Positions 47,267 to 57,590 are shown, counted from the stretch's first letter. The stretch: DNA of 64,000 nucleotides from Ophioderma brevispina (GCA_023653785.1 JAMKCH010012521.1:1-64000); one strand, 5' to 3'. Notes: generated by a model from the sequence alone, not told the origin. A program made the numbers and translations.

Positions 47267-47399
47267 GTGCGTAGTCGTTCGTGATTTGCTTGTATCAAGC
47301 GTCTCTGTGCGGTACGCCGTGTCCAGAATTAATGAATACGATTAAATACAGTCGATCACTTTTGAGAACTTTTGTTGCAGTTGATCAGCGTTCCCTCAT

Positions 47400-47745
47400 A
47401 CGCAGAAGGTTGTGGGTTCGAGCCCACTGGCAGGCTGTAAAAACTGCAAATTTCCCAGGAACACAATCAAAATTTCCTTCATTCTTACTATTTCTTTATT
47501 TACAAGACAAAATTTAAATCCAACTGTAAAGATTTTCCAGACCCAGTTCCTAGTTCTTGCACTTTTTTCAAGGCTTGCCCCGGTTGCCAATGTTGTCAAG
47601 CACTTTACTCATTTTCCTTTCGCCCCCAGGAGTAGAATTGGTACCTGCATATGCTGGAAGGTAAAACAAGACTTGCTGGAGGAGTGGTGAACCCCCACAG
47701 CGACATTATGATGGAAGTCTGGCCCAATGCAGAGAAGAGAGATAG
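47400..47745 (+). mobile_element. tRNA-derived SINE
   Basis: The B box GGTTGTGGGTTCGAGCCCAC (47408-47427) is followed by a body ending GGAGGAGTGGTGAACCCCCA and GATGGAAGTCTGGCCCAATG, the tail shared with 13416-13705 and 38030-38165. About 100 bp between head and tail (47450-47550) looks inserted or diverged. Confidence 0.75.
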
Positions 47746-48332
47746 ACCACATGTGGCGGGCAACATTTTCATTTGAGAATCGACTTATCAATACTACACT
47801 TATTGTGTTCTGAAGACAATCAGATTTCACTCACTGCCAACTGTCCAAAACCCTTTACAAGGTATTTTGGTGTAATACTTTTGGTTTACTCGATTAGTGT
47901 GTTTAATGGTGTTGGGTTATGCTATGATATACTCTATTATGTGGTTAGTTGCATTTTAGGTATGGTACAATAATTTACAGGACAGTCAGCGATCAAATAA
48001 TTTTTGAATATTTTAAATTTTATAATAACATCTTTTCTTGATTATATTGACTATATTTGGGTATGATAGTCTTAGGTCAGTGGTCTTTTGAGATGGTTTT
48101 CCCAACTGACTTCCAGTCACTTGGTAAACCATCTCACATCTTATGTGTTATAACCAATACAGAATCTACCAGGGTTGAAATTTCAACAAGAGTATAAAGA
48201 TTTGGTTTCTGAATCATTGATGCTCTCATTTATATTTACATTACTTTACTTTCATGAATAAAGAAGAAAACAATTTGATTGTATTTGCTATATATTTCAT
48301 TAATTTTCCAAGTTGACTTCTGCTCTTTGTAG
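47746..48332. other. intron sequence, no feature recognised
   Basis: AT-rich. It ends in the acceptor tract GACTTCTGCTCTTTGTAG. Confidence 0.5.
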
Positions 48333-48476
48333 GTCCATTATCCAGTCTCTCTATTAAACTCAAGAATAATTCCTCAACAAAGGACCTCATCAAGCAGTGC
48401 CTTGCTAAACTGCAGTTGACAGAAGATTTTCGGCTCTACTCAATCGTTGAAATATTTCCGGCCACCACTAACGATG
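48333..48476 (+). CDS. RA-domain gene, exon encoding first half of RA domain 1
   Basis: Reads PLSSLSIKLKNNSSTKDLI, then KQCLAKLQLTEDFRLYSI and VEIFPATTND. This is the beta2-helix-beta3 part of a Ras-association fold: a strand, an S/T-T-x-D-V/L-I helix start, a helix ending in LQL, then a strand FRLYSIVEI. The acceptor TGCTCTTTGTAG gives phase 1; an alternative CCATTATCCAG acceptor at 48345 gives phase 2. The donor GATG/GTAAGC leaves phase 1. RA domains bind GTP-bound Ras/Rap. Strand 1 of the fold should be encoded upstream and was not found, and the phase does not match the previous exon unless the alternative acceptor is used. Confidence 0.85.
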
Positions 48477-48563
48477 GTAAGCACGATTACATGATTATCT
48501 CTACTCATCTTTATATTTTGTACTCTGATTGCTATAACTACTTGTGCACTAACCTCTTCACAG

Positions 48564-48682
48564 TTGAAGACCGTGAGCTGGAGATGGACGAGAACCCTGT
48601 AGAGGTGCAGTACACATGGCCTGATAACACATCATGTCGACTGGAACTGCGACAGAGACAAGCTCAAGGTGGTGCTGTTAAG
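48564..48682 (+). CDS. RA-domain gene, exon encoding second half of RA domain 1
   Basis: Reads VEDRELEMDENPVEVQYTW, then PDNTSCRLELRQRQAQGG. The pattern E-R-x-L-x-x-D-E-x-P-x-x-VQ-x-x-W followed by a strand of R-x-x-L-E-L-R is the typical C-terminal part of an RA domain, as in afadin and related Ras/Rap effectors. It joins the previous exon in phase 1 with no loss of residues (acceptor CTAACCTCTTCACAG). The donor AAG/GTAAGA closes in phase 0. The intron before it is only 87 bp, the shortest in the gene. Confidence 0.9.
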
Positions 48683-49631
48683 GTAAGACGAAACAAGCAT
48701 TTCTGGTGCATAGCCTTGAGCGTATCAAAAGGCATGTGTTATGTTTGTATGGTTCTCATCAAGATTGGTTTAAAGTAAGTATGCATTTTTCTATTCCTGT
48801 AGTGAAATTATGATTACTTTACATGTCACAATGAAATAGGAATCCTCATGACTGCGATGTGGGCCACAATGTCGTTTTTTTTTTTTTTTTTTTGTTTTTG
48901 TTGATAGGAGTGAGTCCCACTGTTAAAAGTTTACAAATTAAATTAAGTTGTATACAGCAAAACCTAGTATATGAATTTATTTGATTAAAGTAGAGCCTAA
49001 TGTAAGGTGCACAATTGTAGATATCGATTTACCTTGATGTAGTATAGTTAGTAGTAAACAAGTGTTTTAAATCCTGTTTGTCCACCAAAACGGGTTGGCC
49101 GGATGCACCTCACACTCTGCAATATTGCTGTGTGAGATTTATTGAGTACTTGACCGCAGCCCTTCCCTGACGTCAATGTGCTTGATGGCAACCCCTAGCT
49201 CTCCAAAGCCATGCCCTTGTATGGAGATCTTCTTTTTAGTTATAACAGGGTAACCAGCTACCTCCTCATTGGATTCCGTAAAACCCATAGGTGCGACGGT
49301 TTTATCCACCGACAACCTAAGCCCTGGACAGGGGTACGTTAAAATCAGGATACCAGTAGCAGGCCCTCAAAGAAATATTTGACCTTCAATGAAACTATGA
49401 TAGTAACAAATTTACGGATTGTTTAATATGTTTTTTAAACGTTGTTCTGCTATAATAGCTTTTCATGTAAATTGATGCCAGAAGTCTCTCTGATTCTGGA
49501 AGTATTATAGCACACTCCCTAACTTAAGATTAGGTTATAACACATACAACATGCTAGTGATTAAATTGTGAACATACAATGTTTGGGACACAAATTGAAA
49601 CATATGTTTTAAACGTCTCTTGGATCCTCAG
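48683..49631. other. intron sequence
   Basis: Contains a T run at about 48877-48893. No repeat family recognised. Confidence 0.5.
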
Positions 49632-49791
49632 GTTGTTTTCCACTTAGCCGGTGAGAAACCTAAGGGCAAGTTGCTCAGCATCTCCTTGTCCACGCCTGCC
49701 AGTGAGGTGATTGCTCTTGGTCTGCGCAAGTTTGGCATGCCAAATTCAGATCCGGGCCTCTTCTGTCTCTTGGAGGTGGATAAGTTTGGAG
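49632..49791 (+). CDS. RA-domain gene, exon encoding first half of RA domain 2
   Basis: Reads VVFHLAGEKPKGKLLSISL, then STPASEVIALGLRKFGMP and NSDPGLFCLLEVDKFG. Strand, S-T-x-A-S-E-V-I helix, K-F-G-M and a CLLEV strand give a second RA-like half-domain, here with its first strand present. The acceptor TGGATCCTCAG starts phase 0, matching the phase 0 donor of the RA1 exon. The donor GGAG/GTATGT leaves phase 1. Two RA domains in tandem are known from afadin and phospholipase C epsilon, but the linker here is much shorter than in afadin, so I do not assign the family. Confidence 0.88.
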
Positions 49792-49930
49792 GTATGTGTG
49801 CATGTCGTATGTGTAGCTGATTAATGTGAATGATTCTAAAATTCACGAGAGAATGCTTCCCCCTGTGGGCAATAAATTGTTGTCTATATGTGCATTTGCG
49901 ATCGTCAGTGAGGATCTAGAAAGCAAATAC

Positions 49931-50512
49931 TTAAAGCGACATAATGGCATAAAAAAATATTCAGACATAATGAAAAGGACCCTTACTGAAATCACTTCCA
50001 CAAGTTTGAAAACAATTTGGATGTTTACATTCTGTAAAAACAGTAAAAACAGGAAGAGTTCCAGAGGGGAAGGTGGCAGTTCGTGGCAATTTCTGGAACA
50101 GAAAACCAAGGTGTTGACATCCCTGTCAGAATTTACAGTGTATCTATAGCATTTTTTGTGACACAATTCAAAAGCATTCAGACCAGGATTCAGGCATTGT
50201 ACTTTAGGCTTGTAGTAAGATATTGATCTGGCAAGTGAAAGATGGATTAGCTGGGATTAGCACATATACAATAGCAATGGTCTGTGAGCTGATGACAGCA
50301 TGCTTTTCAAGTTTGTTAAATGCTGGCAGTAATGTCAGCATCCTTTTTCCAGAAATTGCCACGAACTGCCACCTCCCCCTCTGGAACTTTTCCTGTTTTA
50401 CTGTTTTTACAGAATGTAAACATCCAAATTGTTTTAAAACTTGTGGAAGTGATTTCAGTAAGGGTCCTTTTCATTATGTCTGAATATTTTTTATGCCATT
50501 ATGTCGCTTTAA
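49931..50512. mobile_element. TTAA MITE, AGCGACATAATGGCAT family
   Basis: TTAAAGCGACATAATGGCAT at 49931 mirrors ATGCCATTATGTCGCTTTAA ending at 50512. The inverted arms of about 190 bp also share GAAAAGGACCCTTACTGAAA and TTGCCACGAACTGCCACC. TTAA flanks both ends. It lies in the intron after RA2 exon 1. Confidence 0.92.
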
Positions 50513-51298
50513 GGTAGGATTATCGGCTATTATGCTCCCACAGAAAAAGAACTATAAAATCAGATTTACTCAAGCAATTCATTTGAAAATTGGTCCACAT
50601 AAAGAATATAACCTTCAGTGCACATCTTTTCTACATTTCAAGTGGCTAGTTTAATTTGTTTAAAAAAAAAATTTCTTTAGTTTTTTTTAAAAATTCCTTT
50701 ATTTTTGGAGTAATTTCTAGCCAAAGGGGATGGACCTGTGGTATCCAAACTTTAGGCAGAATTTTTAACCAAAATATCTAAATTCTCTCATTGGATTTTG
50801 TTAATTGTTTAATTTTGAGAATTTTTGTTTAATTTTTGAGGAAAATAAAAACTTTTGTACCTTAAAATAAAAACATTTTAAATCAAAATCTAAATTTGAT
50901 TCTCTTTCATATAACACATTCTTTGTTAAGTTTGAAGGTGTAGTTCTTTCTAGAAATAATTATTGAGATTGACATTCCAGTGTTTCTAGAAAAAATCAAA
51001 CAATTATTGACATATACTAGTAATAACGTTACCTCAGCACTAATTTTTTGGCTAGTACCCAAAGAAATAAAAAATTCTTTTTCAAATTCAATACATTTAA
51101 ACAATATAAAATAAAGCCAATCTTATAGGTAATCTACAACTTGTGAAAAAATTATACCAACATTTTAAGCATTTTTTTACCATTTTGCTTCATGCCAAAA
51201 TCAGTCCTTGTACAAAGTCTATGGGAAATCGAAACCAAAAAATTATATCTTAAAAATGCATGTATGTTTCTGTTACCATAACCCCCATTTCAACCAAT
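50513..51298. other. intron sequence, AT-rich
   Basis: No repeat or exon recognised. Confidence 0.45.
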
Positions 51299-51303
51299 TT
51301 TTC

Positions 51304-51450
51304 ATATAAAATTGGATCGATTGAGCCCAAATTTATTGGTCGAGCTATGAGTTGCAAAAAATATTGGGCGAGACGCAGTCAAGCCCAATATTTTAAAACT
51401 CATAGCGAGACCAATAAATTTTGGGCGTAAATCATCCAATTTTATGATTA
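51304..51450. repeat. long hairpin at the start of duplication copy 1
   Basis: ATAAAATTGGATCGATTGAG, CCCAAATTTATTGGTC and GAGCTATGAGTT form one arm. AACTCATAGCGAGACCAATA, AATTTTGGGC and ATCATCCAATTTTAT form the other, with an inner pair AATATTGGGC/GCCCAATATT. It is nearly the full 146 bp. Confidence 0.9.
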
Positions 51451-52120
51451 TCATGTTTTGGATCCGATATTTTCAACACTTGGACTCCTCAAAATATGAT
51501 AATCAACAAAATCTGTACAGGATGCCATAGCCGATAATCCTATTTTAACCCCCTGAGTACTACCTGCCTATCTATCAACATTAAGCGCAATTTTGATTGG
51601 AAACTTGGAAGGTAATATTATGCAATGAGCAAATCAGAGATACTGTAAGAATAGCTAAGGATGGTGGTATATGGTTTATACAGAAACATAGAAGCACTAT
51701 TTTGATTGGTTACTGTGAGGGCTCTCATGTTCTTTCTTTTATGAACCAGTCACAGAGACTTGTCATAGGCTCAGGGGGTGAAATTGACTCCTGATTTCAG
51801 GAAAAATTAATGGCACTAAATTTTTAGAATTAAAAAAATAGATTGAAAAAGAGATACAAAGTAGGAGTAGCACTAGATCTTAATCCTGTCTAGGGATACA
51901 ATATAAAATTTGAGCAAAGTTTGCTTTTTGCAGTCTAACCAAAATCAGTATGCTCCAGGTCACGCATCCCTTTTGTTGCCTTTTTGGCATGTTTGTGAAA
52001 ACCTGCAGTTCTTAGTTGAACACATCTTGATCCTGCGATTTATGAAATGTGCACCAACATCACTGTACAGGAGCTTATCTAGTGGCATCTCATTCACCAT
52101 TTCTCTCCTGCCTTTGACAG

Positions 52121-52311
52121 AGCTTCATGATGTCGATGACGACACAATTCCGCTGCAGTTAGATTCACACGCTTTTGTGTTGTGTGATCGTAATAGCAAG
52201 GATACGGCAGCAGCCACTCAGAGTGAAGAGGAGACCGGTAACAATCCTGCCGATGTACGGCGGAATGACTCGGTGAATTCGAGGGCCTCGTCTAGAATTT
52301 CATTCTCAGGG
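52121..52311 (+). CDS. RA-domain gene, exon for second half of RA domain 2 (copy a)
   Basis: Acceptor CTCCTGCCTTTGACAG, phase 1, completes the Glu of ELHDVDDDTIPLQLDSHAFV, then LCDRNSKDTAAATQSEEE, a Ser/Arg-rich stretch (RRNDSVNSRASSRISFSG) and a donor GGG/GTAAGA in phase 0. DDDTIPLQL matches the D-D-x-x-P-L-x-L segment closing an RA domain, so this exon completes RA2. RRNDS and RASSRIS resemble basophilic kinase sites, by motif only. The sequence just upstream (51910-52120) is open in the same frame but is intron. An equivalent exon lies 3439 bp downstream. Confidence 0.9.
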
Positions 52312-53080
52312 GTAAGAACAAGCCTGACTTTGCCTAAATACTTCAATGAAGAGATGTCTTTATGTGAGTGCAAGAAGGTCTTAAGTGCAATTATGTAATT
52401 TTATTGTTCATTATTGTTCTCGTCCCTTTAATGTTTAATCCTCGCCCAAAGTCATCTTTAGTTCCTCCGGAAGAAGAGCCCATTGGAAAAATTAAAGCTT
52501 GCACATGTAGCCGGCTTCCTTAAAGGTCACCAGGGAAATGAAAATGCTAAATTACTCCAAATCTTTGGTGGGCTATTCCATTGCAATACACAGGGCCAGA
52601 AAAAAAAAGAAGTACACTACCAGTGACTCATCGGTGAAACTATTGATTATAAGTTCAAGTGTCAATGAATAGATAGATTCACACCAGTCCCCTGGAATTT
52701 TCTATTACTCTCTGAAAAATCAATGGCACCCCAAATGATTCATCACCAAACCAAAATATTGAATGCTTTTCGTCCCTCCTTGTAGACTTGATACAAATCA
52801 CATCAATTCTATTTGCAGTTCCTGGACCTTTAATGGGACTATCCAGGGGTAGGGTATCTCAAACTTTTGATGTCTGTATGGTGTGCATGCATGTGATTAA
52901 TCTTCTTTATTTTATTTCTATTACTATACCGTATGTATAGTATGTTTAATTCTAGTTTAATATGTATAAAAACTATTATACATGGATAAATATGTATACA
53001 TAAACGTATGTTGAATATGTGTGATGCCCAAATAAATCTAAGCTAAACTAAATACTGCCATGTGATACATCTGGTGTGCT
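52312..53080. other. intron sequence, partly unique to copy 1
   Basis: 52436-53080 is absent from the second copy. No element ends could be defined. Confidence 0.4.
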
Positions 53081-53974
53081 GCCATGTTTTAGGATGATTC
53101 AATTTATTTTTCCTTAAGTCAGTGGCTCTTGAAATGCACCACTTAAAGAGCCACTGACCAAATATTGGCAAAATAGTATGTTTGACAGAAATTTCTGACA
53201 AATTACAGCTATTGCACTTATGACCTTGTTGCACTCGCACAACATTTATATTATTCAATGAAGGCTGGTTACTTGGTCAAATATGGCTGTCCCCATATCA
53301 GATGGCAAATTGGTTCGATTCTTATGACTATTTTGGTTTAATTTCAAGTTACTTTACAGTCATTAATATATACCCTACATCAAAGAAGAATATAAAGATA
53401 AAAGAAAAGTCATCATTTCTTTTTAACTTCTGGTAAAGTGCACACAACACCTACAGTATTTATCAAAATCCCTTGGACATGTAACATGTACGCCCGCTTT
53501 CCCACCAATACGACACACTGTTGGATTGCAAGTAAGTGCAGTTCACGCAAAGAGGTGTGTGTGTGCATATGTCATGTCCGAGGGATTATGACAAACACTG
53601 TCACAAATGCTACACAAACTCACTATACAATACTGCACCTGAATTTGAAATTGTCCATGAGCCTTATTTTTCAGAAGTTCAAAAAGAACATGAAAGTCGG
53701 GTAGTCTGTGTTTGGTATCCTACTTTGTCTTGTACGAAGTGACGACGAGTGCTTATTTCAGTTCCGCCGTTCAGCTGCAATGCTCTTGTGCTTTGTTTCT
53801 GTTGAAAGTCAATACAATGCATACGACCGCATCACTATTTCGTATTTCGAGCTGGACGAGTATAGAGCATGAGGGACGTAACAGAACAGTGAAAGGCTGA
53901 ACTTTGAACTCTATTCATGATGTGCGAATTTGTCCCCCGCCGAACGATTTCGGAACGGGTACTATGAAATGACA

Positions 53975-54035
53975 CGTCGGTCCGTCCGTTCGTCCGTCCG
54001 TATCGTCCGTCCGTTCGTCCGTCCGTCGTCTGTGA
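53975..54035. repeat. GTCC/GTTC tetranucleotide repeat
   Basis: GTCCGTCCGTTCGTCCGTCC and variants, flanked downstream by two copies of CTGGAGTTC..TTGGTGGAA (54070-54105 and 54219-54265). Confidence 0.9.
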
Positions 54036-54589
54036 CAAAAATGTTAACCCATTGGTATACCATTTATCTGGAGTTCTTAGGGCGACAATGATGTAACTTG
54101 GTGGAAAGAAGCGGGGTTGATGATTTTCTCGACCTGATTAGAATTTGGCCGTAAAATATGCCTATTAAGTCGCTAATTTGCATACTTTATGAGAATTTTC
54201 CTGCCAGGCTTGTGTACTAGTTGTCTGGAGTTCCGTCAGGCCGTATAATGATTGTACTTGGTGGAAGGAATCGGTCGAGAGTTCTTGACTTTATTAGATT
54301 TTTGGCGTATTTTTGGCCCCCCCCAAAAAAAAAAATTGAGTGCCAAATGAGGGCCTTAATTATATGCAAAAAATCAGCGTATTGCTATATTTTTGAAATG
54401 GTACATGGATACTCAAAATTCCTGTGCTGCATAATAGCCTATCATGGGGCACATCTTTTTTGCAATTTGAAAAGATATGTGATAAGCGGCATTAGGTATG
54501 CAAATGATCTATTTAAATATGCGCAATTGCTGTATCTCTGAAACGTACAGCGGTTCGGCAAATTCCTTCGCTACATGAGGCCTACGAGT

Positions 54590-54750
54590 CTATTTTTGTG
54601 GGGGTGAGGTGTTGGGAGGGGGTGAGGTGTTGGGGGAGGGGGTGGTGTGTTGTGGAGGGGTGGGGTGTTGGTGAGGGGGGGGTGTTTGCGGGGTGGTTTG
54701 GGGAGGGGTTGGGTTATTGCGGGTGTGGGGAGGGGGTTGGGTATTGCGGT
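54590..54750. repeat. GGGGTGAGGTGTTGG minisatellite
   Basis: G-rich tandem units, ending exactly where duplication copy 2 begins. Confidence 0.85.
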
Positions 54751-56826
54751 TCATATAAAATTGGATCGATTGAGCCCAAATTTATTGGTCGAGCTATGAG
54801 TTGCAAAAAATATTGGGCGAGACGCAGTCAAGCCCAATATTTTAAAACTCATAGCGAGACCAATAAATTTTGGGCGTAAATCATCCAATTTTATGATTAT
54901 CATGTTTTGGATCCGATATTTTCAACACTTGGACTCCTCAAAACATGATAATCAACAAAATCTGTACAGGATGCCATAGCCGATAATCCTATTTTAACCC
55001 CCTGAGTACTACCTGCCTATCTATCAACATTAAGCGCAATTTGATTGGAAACTTGGAAGGTAATATTATGCAATGAGCAAATCAGAGATACTGTAAGAAT
55101 AGCTAAGGATGGTGGTATGGTTTATACAGAAACATAGAAGCACTATTTTGATTGGTTACTGTGAGGGCTCTCATGTTCTTTCTTTTATGAACCAGTCACA
55201 GAGACTTGTCATAGGCTCAGGGGGTGAAATTGACTCCTGATTCAAGAAAATAATTTGGCACTAAATTTTTAGAATTAAAAAAATAGATTGAAAAAGAGAT
55301 ACAAAGTAGGAGTAGCACTTAATCCTGTGTAGGGATACAATATAAAATTTGAGCAAAGTTTGCATTTTGCAGTCTAACCAAAATCAGTATGCTCCAGGTC
55401 ACGCATCCCTTTTGTTGCCTTTTTGGCATGTTTGTGAAAACCTGCAGTTCTTAGTTGAACACATCTTGATCCTGCGATTTATGAAATGTGCACCAACATC
55501 ACTGTACAGGAGCTTATCTAGTGGCATCTCATTCACCATTTCTCTCCTGCCTTTGACAGAGCTTCATGATGTCGATGACGACACAATTCCGCTGCAGTTA
55601 GATTCACACGCTTTTGTGTTGTGTGATCGTAATAGCAAGGATACGGCAGCAGCCACTCAGAGTGAAGAAGAGACCGGTAACAATCCTGCCGATGTACGAC
55701 GGAATGACTCGGTGAATTCGAGGGCCTCGTCTAGAATTTCATTCTCAGGGGTAAGAACAAGCCTGACTTTGCCTAAATACTTCAATGAAGAGATGTCTTT
55801 ATGTGAGTGCAAGAAGGTCTTAAGTGCAATTATGTAATTTTATTGTTCATTATTGTTCTCATCCCTTTAATTAGAGAATAAAAGATGAGATTTTTTGTTT
55901 TGGCCATCTTAGATGGTGTCATAATGGATGGGCATCCAATATTTTGAGTGGTGGATGCCGGCGCAGCCGGTATCCACCACGATGCCATGTTTTAGGATGA
56001 TTCAATTTATTTTTCCTTAAGTCAGTGGCTCTTGAAATGCACCACTTAAAGAGCCACTGACCAAATATTGGCAAAATAGTATGTTTGACAGAAATTTCTG
56101 ACAAATTGCAGCTATTGCACTTATGACCTTGTTGCACTCGCACAACATTTATATTATTCAATGAAGGCTGGTTACTTGGTCAAATATGGCTGTCCCCATA
56201 TCAGATGGCAAATTGGTTCGATTCTTATGACTATTTTGGTTTAATTTCAAGTTACTTTACAGTCATTAATACATACCCTACATCAAAGAAGAATATAAAG
56301 ATAAAAGAAAAGTCATCATTTCTTTTTAACTTCTGGTAAAGTGCACACAACACCTACAGTATTTATCAAAATCCCTTGGACATGTAACATGTACGCCCGC
56401 TTTCCCACCAATACGATGCACTGTTGGATTGCAAGTAAGTGCAGTTCACGCAAAGAGGTGTGTGTGTGCATATGTCATGTCCGAGGGATTATGACAAACA
56501 CTGTCACAAATGCTACACAAACTCACTATACAATACTGCACCTGAATTTGAAATTGTCAAGGCCTTATTTTTCAAAGTTCAAAAGAGAAACATGAAAGTC
56601 TGGTATGTCTGTGTTTGGTATATACTTTGTCTTGTACGAAGTGACGACGAGTGCGTATTTCCAGTGCCGCCTTTCAGCTGCAATGCGCTTGTGCTTTGTC
56701 TGTTGAAAGTCAATACAATGCATACGACCGCATCACTATTTCGTATTTCGAGCTGGACAGAGTATAGAGCAGGAGGGACGTAACAGAAAAGTGAAAGGGC
56801 TGAACTTGACTCTATTCATGATGATG
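54751..56826 (+). repeat. tandem segmental duplication, copy 2 (contains the second exon)
   Basis: Near-identical to 51299-53920 apart from a replaced internal block. Here 55870-55982 carries GGTGGATGCCGGCGCAGCCG and CCACCAC in place of the 650 bp of copy 1. It begins with the hairpin (54753-54899). Confidence 0.95.
55560..55750 (+). CDS. RA-domain gene, exon for second half of RA domain 2 (copy b)
   Basis: Same 191 bp length, acceptor (CTCCTGCCTTTGACAG), donor (GGG/GTAAGA) and phases as 52121-52311. Two differences are visible, GAGGAG to GAAGAG and CGGCGG to CGACGG, both silent, so the peptide is identical. Because the exon enters in phase 1 and leaves in phase 0, splicing copy a to copy b would shift the frame. 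Only one can be used per transcript. It may be a true mutually exclusive exon, a recent duplication, or an uncollapsed second haplotype in the assembly. Confidence 0.75.
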
Positions 56827-56852
56827 CTAATTTAGCATTATGTACTTCCAAA

Positions 56853-57042
56853 TATACTCCATCTATCTTCCTCGAGTCAGTGACGTCAGGGTATTATGCA
56901 GTGATCGCAGCAAGAAAACGCGGGCCTTAATTCAAAGCGCTGGCATATCCACGCTCTTATAAAGGCGATGCGAAAATGCACATGCAAAACATCTGTTTGA
57001 ACGCGCTGATGTCACTGACTCGAGGAAGATAGATGGAGTATA
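56853..57042. mobile_element. 190 bp MITE with 36 bp near-perfect TIRs
   Basis: TATACTCCATCTATCTTCCT then CGAGTCAGTGACGTCA at the left mirrors TGATGTCACTGACTCGAGGA then AGATAGATGGAGTATA at the right, with one mismatch. TA-rich flanks suggest a TA target. It fills most of the gap between the duplication and the next exon. Confidence 0.92.
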
Positions 57043-57125
57043 GGTGTATTAATTTTTACCATTTAACTCCAACCAAAACAAGACGTAGTAATTAATCTCT
57101 AAATATTTTCTTGTCTTTTGTTTAG

Positions 57126-57212
57126 GCCAGCTTGACTTCCTCACATGGTTCGTCATCGGATCTTCTGTCATCGCGGATAGATGATGAGAAACTGTCCAAG
57201 TTAGAGGAAGAG
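57126..57212 (+). CDS. RA-domain gene, Ser-rich linker exon
   Basis: Acceptor TCTTGTCTTTTGTTTAG, phase 0 in. 29 codons read ASLTSSHGSSSDLLSSRI, then DDEKLSKLEEE. Donor GAG/GTAATT, phase 0 out. Low-complexity Ser followed by a short acidic/Lys stretch could begin a coiled coil. It joins either RA2 exon copy in frame. The intron after it opens with ACAGA-rich simple sequence (57225-57385). Confidence 0.8.
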
Positions 57213-57566
57213 GTAATTAAAAAAGAAGTAGGGAGGGGGAGATACATAGACAAAGACAAAAAGATAGTGACAGATAGACAGAAAAACAAACAGACAAATG
57301 GCGACTGACAAATGGAGACAATGTCAGAAAAGATAGGCAGTGAGATTTACAGGCAGACAATGACAGAAAGACAGGGAGATAACTTTAGATCTGCCTCTTT
57401 TTTCTAAGAATGTCATTCAGGTTTTATTACAGATAAACAATTTTAGTGAAGTTAGTGTTTCAGTAAGCACAAGAGAAACATAACGATATGATTTGTTTTC
57501 AACTCAACAAGATTATGTAACATGGAGTTTGCTTGTTTCCATTCCTTATCACTATCTCCTATGTAG

Positions 57567-57590
57567 CTTACAGTGCCTTCAAAGAATGAT
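57567..57590 (+). CDS. 24 nt microexon of the RA-domain gene
   Basis: CACTATCTCCTATGTAG acceptor and a strong GTAAGTGTAG donor enclose 24 bases encoding LTVPSKND, phase 0 on both sides. It can therefore be included or skipped without changing the frame. It follows the Ser-rich exon. It is inferred from splice consensus and phase; chance cannot be excluded for so short an exon. Confidence 0.5.

Larger units (their letters stand above)
44560..47395. mobile_element. DNA transposon with DDE transposase relic
   Basis: GTATTCATTAATTCTGG (44648-44664) and its inverse CCAGAATTAATGAATACGAT (about 47313) form imperfect inverted repeats of about 80-100 bp. They include the neighbouring GATCGTATATAGTACTTAAT and ATTAAATACAGTCGATCAC. 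Between them lies a decayed minus-strand DDE transposase. The outer limits are estimates. Confidence 0.6.
51299..53920 (+). repeat. tandem segmental duplication, copy 1 (contains an exon)
   Basis: Matches 54751-56826 nearly base for base in two blocks (51299-52435 and about 53080-53920), starting with a hairpin and ending at TGAACTCTATTCATGATG. Copy 1 has about 650 bp (52436-53080) with no counterpart, replaced in copy 2 by about 110 bp. Confidence 0.95.

Noticed and set aside
51910..52398. 162-codon frame taken as a single gene (and its twin at 55349-55837)
   Set aside because: Only the part after the TTTGACAG acceptor is exon. The first 70 codons are intron and the last part runs past a clear GTAAGA donor.
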